DNA of 64,000 bases from assembly GCA_045046905.1 (NCBI GenBank), contig JASFYU010000036.1:1-64000 (forward strand), in the 5' to 3' direction. Origin of the DNA: JASFYU01 sp045046905. GTDB taxonomy: Bacteria > Bacteroidota > Bacteroidia > Flavobacteriales > Flavobacteriaceae. The position numbers and the translations under genes were made by a program. Under the pieces are notes generated by a model, which worked only from the letters and a program-made list of their open reading frames with translations, made no database searches and was not told where the DNA came from. Shown here piece after piece: positions 61,476 through 64,000 of this stretch (its first letter is position 1; each line of letters starts with the position of its first letter).

Positions 61476-64000
61476 TTATTTCAGCTTTTTCTTAACAGCC
61501 ACTTCGCTGAAAGCTTCAACGATATCATTCTCTCTGATATCATTGTAGTTCTTGACTTGCAAACCACAATCATACCCCTTAGCTACCTCTTTGGCATCAT
61601 CTTTAAACCTTTTCAAAGAAGACAACTCACCGGTATATATAACAACACCATCACGAATTAACCTGATATTGGAATTTCTCATTATTTTACCACTCATCAC
61701 CATACAGCCTGCAATAGTACCAATTTTAGATATTTTAAAGGTTTCTCTAATTTCAGCAGTACCGTTAATCTCCTCTTTCATCTCAGGAGACAACATACCT
61801 TCCATCGCATCTTTAAGGTCATTTATGGCATCGTAGATAATGGAGTACATTCTAATATCTATCTCTTCTTTATCGGCCAAGACTCTTGCATTGCCCATAG
61901 GCCTAACATTGAACCCGATAATCACCGCATCAGAAGCAGAGGCCAAGAGTACGTCTGATTCTGTAATAGGCCCAACGGCCTTATGTATAATATTAACCTG
62001 TATCTCTTCGGTCGACAATTTCTGGAATGAATCAGTAAGAGCCTCGACTGAACCATCAACATCACCCTTAAGAATTATGTTCAACTCTTTAAAGTCACCC
62101 AATGCAATACGTCTTCCAATCTCGTCAAGCGTAATATGGCGCTGTGTCCTTACCGACTGTTCACGCTGTAATTGAGACCTTCTAGAGGCAATTTGTTTGG
62201 CCTCTCTCTCATCTTCCAATACATTGAACTTATCTCCTGCCTGCGGGGCACCATCAAGACCTAAAATGGATATCGGACTCGAAGGCCCAACCGTTTTTAC
62301 GCTATTTCCTCTTTCGTCATGCATCGCCTTGACCTTACCGCTACAGGTACCCGCCAAGACATAGTCTCCTATATTTAGTGTTCCTGTCTGAATCAATATG
62401 GTAGAGACATACCCTTTACCTTTATCAAGAAACGCCTCTACAACTGTTCCAGAAGCCTGCCTTCCTGGGTTAGCTTTCAATTCTAACAATTCGGCCTCTA
62501 ACAGTACTTTCTCCAATAACTCTTTTACACCTTCCCCAGTTTTAGCGGAAATATCATGTGACTGTATTTTACCGCCCCAATCTTCAACCAACAAATTCAT
62601 CTGGGCAAGCCCCTCTTTAACCTTCTCGGGATTCGCATTCGGTAAATCTATCTTATTAATAGCAAATATTATGGGAACGCCTGCAGCCTGAGCATGGCTA
62701 ATCGCCTCCTTGGTCTGCGGCATGATATTATCATCAGCTGCAACAACAACTATTACGATATCGGTAACCTGGGCACCACGTGCACGCATTGCCGTAAAAG
62801 CCTCATGACCTGGCGTATCTAAGAAAGAAATTTTTTGACCATCATCCAAGACCACGGCATACGCCCCGATATGCTGTGTGATACCGCCACTCTCTCCTGC
62901 AATAACATTTTCTTTTCGAATATAATCTAACAAAGAAGTCTTACCGTGATCAACGTGACCCATTACCGTAACAATCGGCGCTCTCGGCAATAAATCTTCG
63001 GGCGCATCTTCTTCCTCAATGATACTTTCTTCAATATCTGCGGTAACAAATTCAACCTCGTACCCAAATTCGTCGGCGACAATAGATAAGGTCTCCGCAT
63101 CAAGTCGCTGGTTCATGGTCACCATAATACCCAAAGACATACAGGCCGAAATTATTTCAGTCGTAGCAACGTCCATCATTGTAGCAACCTCATTAGCCGT
63201 AACAAATTCAGTTACTTTTAAGATTTTGCTTTGTAATTCTTGCTGCTCAAGATCAGCCTCGGACTGTTGACGGTGCAAATCTCTTTTATCTCTACGATAT
63301 TTGGCACCTTTTCCCTTTTTTGATTTCCCCTGTAACTTTTCAAGGGTTTCTCTCACCTGCTTTTGCACATCTTCCTCAGTAGGCTCTACCTTATTCACGG
63401 TAGCAAAACGCCTGCCTCCCTTTCTATTATCAGCTCCTTTGGCCACTCCTTTGGCTACTCCTCTGACAGCACCTCTGACGACACCCCTATTAGCTGTCTT
63501 TTCAGTACTACTAATGATGCGCCTTCTTCTTCTTTTGCGATCACTGGCATCACCAGCCTTAGGTTCTTCTTTCTTTTTCTTCGGCTTCTGAAACTTTGAT
63601 AAATCAATCTTATCACCCGTTATTTTTGGGCCAGTGAGTTTCTTGTACTGAGTAGCAAGGGTCTGATTTTCTTGCGGCTTCTCTGCGACCTCGGGCGTAC
63701 TATCCTCAACCTTTTTCTGAGTAGGCTTAGAGGGCACATCCTCTTTTGGCGCTTCCTTCTTTGAAACCACCTCCTTCGGTGCTTCCTCTTTTGGAGCCAC
63801 CTCTTTCGGCGCTTCCACTTTTGGTGCTTCCACTTTTGGAGTCACCTCTTTTGGCACTTCCGCTTTTGGCGTTTCCTCTTTTTTGGGCAGAACCGCATCA
63901 AGCTTCTCCTGCTTTACAGCAACAAATTCCTTTTTCTTTGGATTAAGGTCAATTTTACCAACGGTCTTCAGACCAGTAAGTTCCACTTTTGCCTTTATAA
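61476..64000 (-). CDS. infB: Translation initiation factor IF-2 (5' end outside window)
   Basis: This is 840 residues of IF-2, open through the right edge: the frame continues above residue MELTG, a GTG that is only an internal Val. A charged, repetitive linker (KVEAPKEVAPKEEAPKEV-type) leads to basic segments and then the GTPase core: GHVDHGKTSLLDYIRK, DTPGHEAF, NKIDLPNANP, followed by domains II, III and IV (GTVVEAFLDKGKGYVSTIL, GFNVRPMGNARVLAD). IF-2 delivers fMet-tRNA to the 30S subunit. The N-terminal helical part lies beyond the window. Confidence 0.97.
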   Translation of the reverse strand, partial: IKAKVELTGLKTVGKIDLNPKKKEFVAVKQEKLDAVLPKKEETPKAEVPKEVTPKVEAPKVEAPKEVAPKEEAPKEVVSKKEAPKEDVPSKPTQKKVEDSTPEVAEKPQENQTLATQYKKLTGPKITGDKIDLSKFQKPKKKKEEPKAGDASDRKRRRRRIISSTEKTANRGVVRGAVRGVAKGVAKGADNRKGGRRFATVNKVEPTEEDVQKQVRETLEKLQGKSKKGKGAKYRRDKRDLHRQQSEADLEQQELQSKILKVTEFVTANEVATMMDVATTEIISACMSLGIMVTMNQRLDAETLSIVADEFGYEVEFVTADIEESIIEEEDAPEDLLPRAPIVTVMGHVDHGKTSLLDYIRKENVIAGESGGITQHIGAYAVVLDDGQKISFLDTPGHEAFTAMRARGAQVTDIVIVVVAADDNIMPQTKEAISHAQAAGVPIIFAINKIDLPNANPEKVKEGLAQMNLLVEDWGGKIQSHDISAKTGEGVKELLEKVLLEAELLELKANPGRQASGTVVEAFLDKGKGYVSTILIQTGTLNIGDYVLAGTCSGKVKAMHDERGNSVKTVGPSSPISILGLDGAPQAGDKFNVLEDEREAKQIASRRSQLQREQSVRTQRHITLDEIGRRIALGDFKELNIILKGDVDGSVEALTDSFQKLSTEEIQVNIIHKAVGPITESDVLLASASDAVIIGFNVRPMGNARVLADKEEIDIRMYSIIYDAINDLKDAMEGMLSPEMKEEINGTAEIRETFKISKIGTIAGCMVMSGKIMRNSNIRLIRDGVVIYTGELSSLKRFKDDAKEVAKGYDCGLQVKNYNDIRENDIVEAFSEVAVKKKLK
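63735..63885 (-). repeat. Low-complexity coding repeat in infB
   Basis: A degenerate 15- to 18-bp unit encodes recurring PKxEAPKE peptides. Units differ by single bases, giving a Pro/Lys/Glu linker. It lies inside the gene and stays in frame. Confidence 0.75.

Noticed and set aside
63984..63986. GTG as the infB start codon
   Set aside because: The frame is open beyond it to the window edge, and IF-2 has a further N-terminal domain; this is an internal Val.
1..64000. tRNA, rRNA, CRISPR, prophage, defence islands
   Set aside because: Searched by eye on both strands; no cloverleaf, regularly spaced repeat, or phage/defence gene family was recognised.

Overview
The window is a contiguous piece of a chromosome from a gliding, aerobic member of the Bacteroidota, almost certainly family Flavobacteriaceae. 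The evidence is a full-length sprA (type IX secretion/gliding translocon), a PorP/SprF protein, the Alternative Complex III operon actABCDEF followed by cytochrome c oxidase, a CarboxypepD_reg/plug/beta-barrel outer-membrane receptor, a LytTR regulator paired with a TPR histidine kinase, and several matches to the Bacteroidota promoter (TTTG - about 19 bp - TAnnTTTG). Base composition is AT-rich. Genus cannot be fixed from the sequence alone. No rRNA, tRNA, CRISPR array, prophage or origin was seen.

Layout. 1-7957: 5' part of a secreted Calx-beta protein (runs off the left edge), fabD with an 11-bp tandem repeat filling its leader, a gamma-carbonic-anhydrase-like protein, a two-component pair (LytTR regulator and TPR kinase), a VWA lipoprotein, and a stand-alone PorP/SprF protein. 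8079-11448 (+): Nfu-type Fe-S carrier, dodecin, and a large thioredoxin-fold (DUF255/YyaL) lipoprotein. 11555-18107 (-): tsaB and a five-gene MacAB-TolC-like efflux operon, preceded by the decayed, internally duplicated remnant of another efflux adaptor (about 18216-18530). 18564-24175 (-): respiratory-oxidase accessory cluster (cyoE, two subunit-III proteins, subunit IV, an uncharacterised membrane protein, SCO, DUF420 protein, small Cys protein). 24292-38307: a metallo-beta-lactamase-fold protein (+), then tonB, vanZ-like, gcvH, sprA, ruvA, maeB and queG on the minus strand. 38519-42322: outer-membrane receptor plus a dead IS4-type element with intact 9-bp target duplications. 42808-48863: ruvB, pckA, acyl-CoA oxidase, DUF2807 protein. 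49174-60838 (-): coxI, coxII, actF, actE, actD, actC, actB, actA as one operon with a strong predicted promoter. 61073-64000: small SPOR protein (+) and the C-terminal part of infB, which runs off the right edge.

How the genes work together. ACIII oxidises menaquinol and passes electrons to the adjacent cytochrome oxidase. Subunits III and IV, heme O synthase (CyoE), copper delivery (SCO) and a DUF420 assembly factor are encoded about 25 kb away. SprA and PorP/SprF belong to type IX secretion. RuvA/RuvB (Holliday junctions), QueG (queuosine), MaeB/PckA (C4-C3 anaplerosis) and GcvH are housekeeping genes that appear embedded in the same long minus-strand syntenic block. The most unusual features are the fabD leader repeat, the duplicated adaptor pseudogene, the helix-hairpin-helix tail on ActC, His-rich segments in ActF and CoxI, the TTG-initiated sprA five bases after ruvA, and the uncharacterised thioredoxin-like partner of SCO. 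No wholly new multi-gene defence or mobile system was identified.
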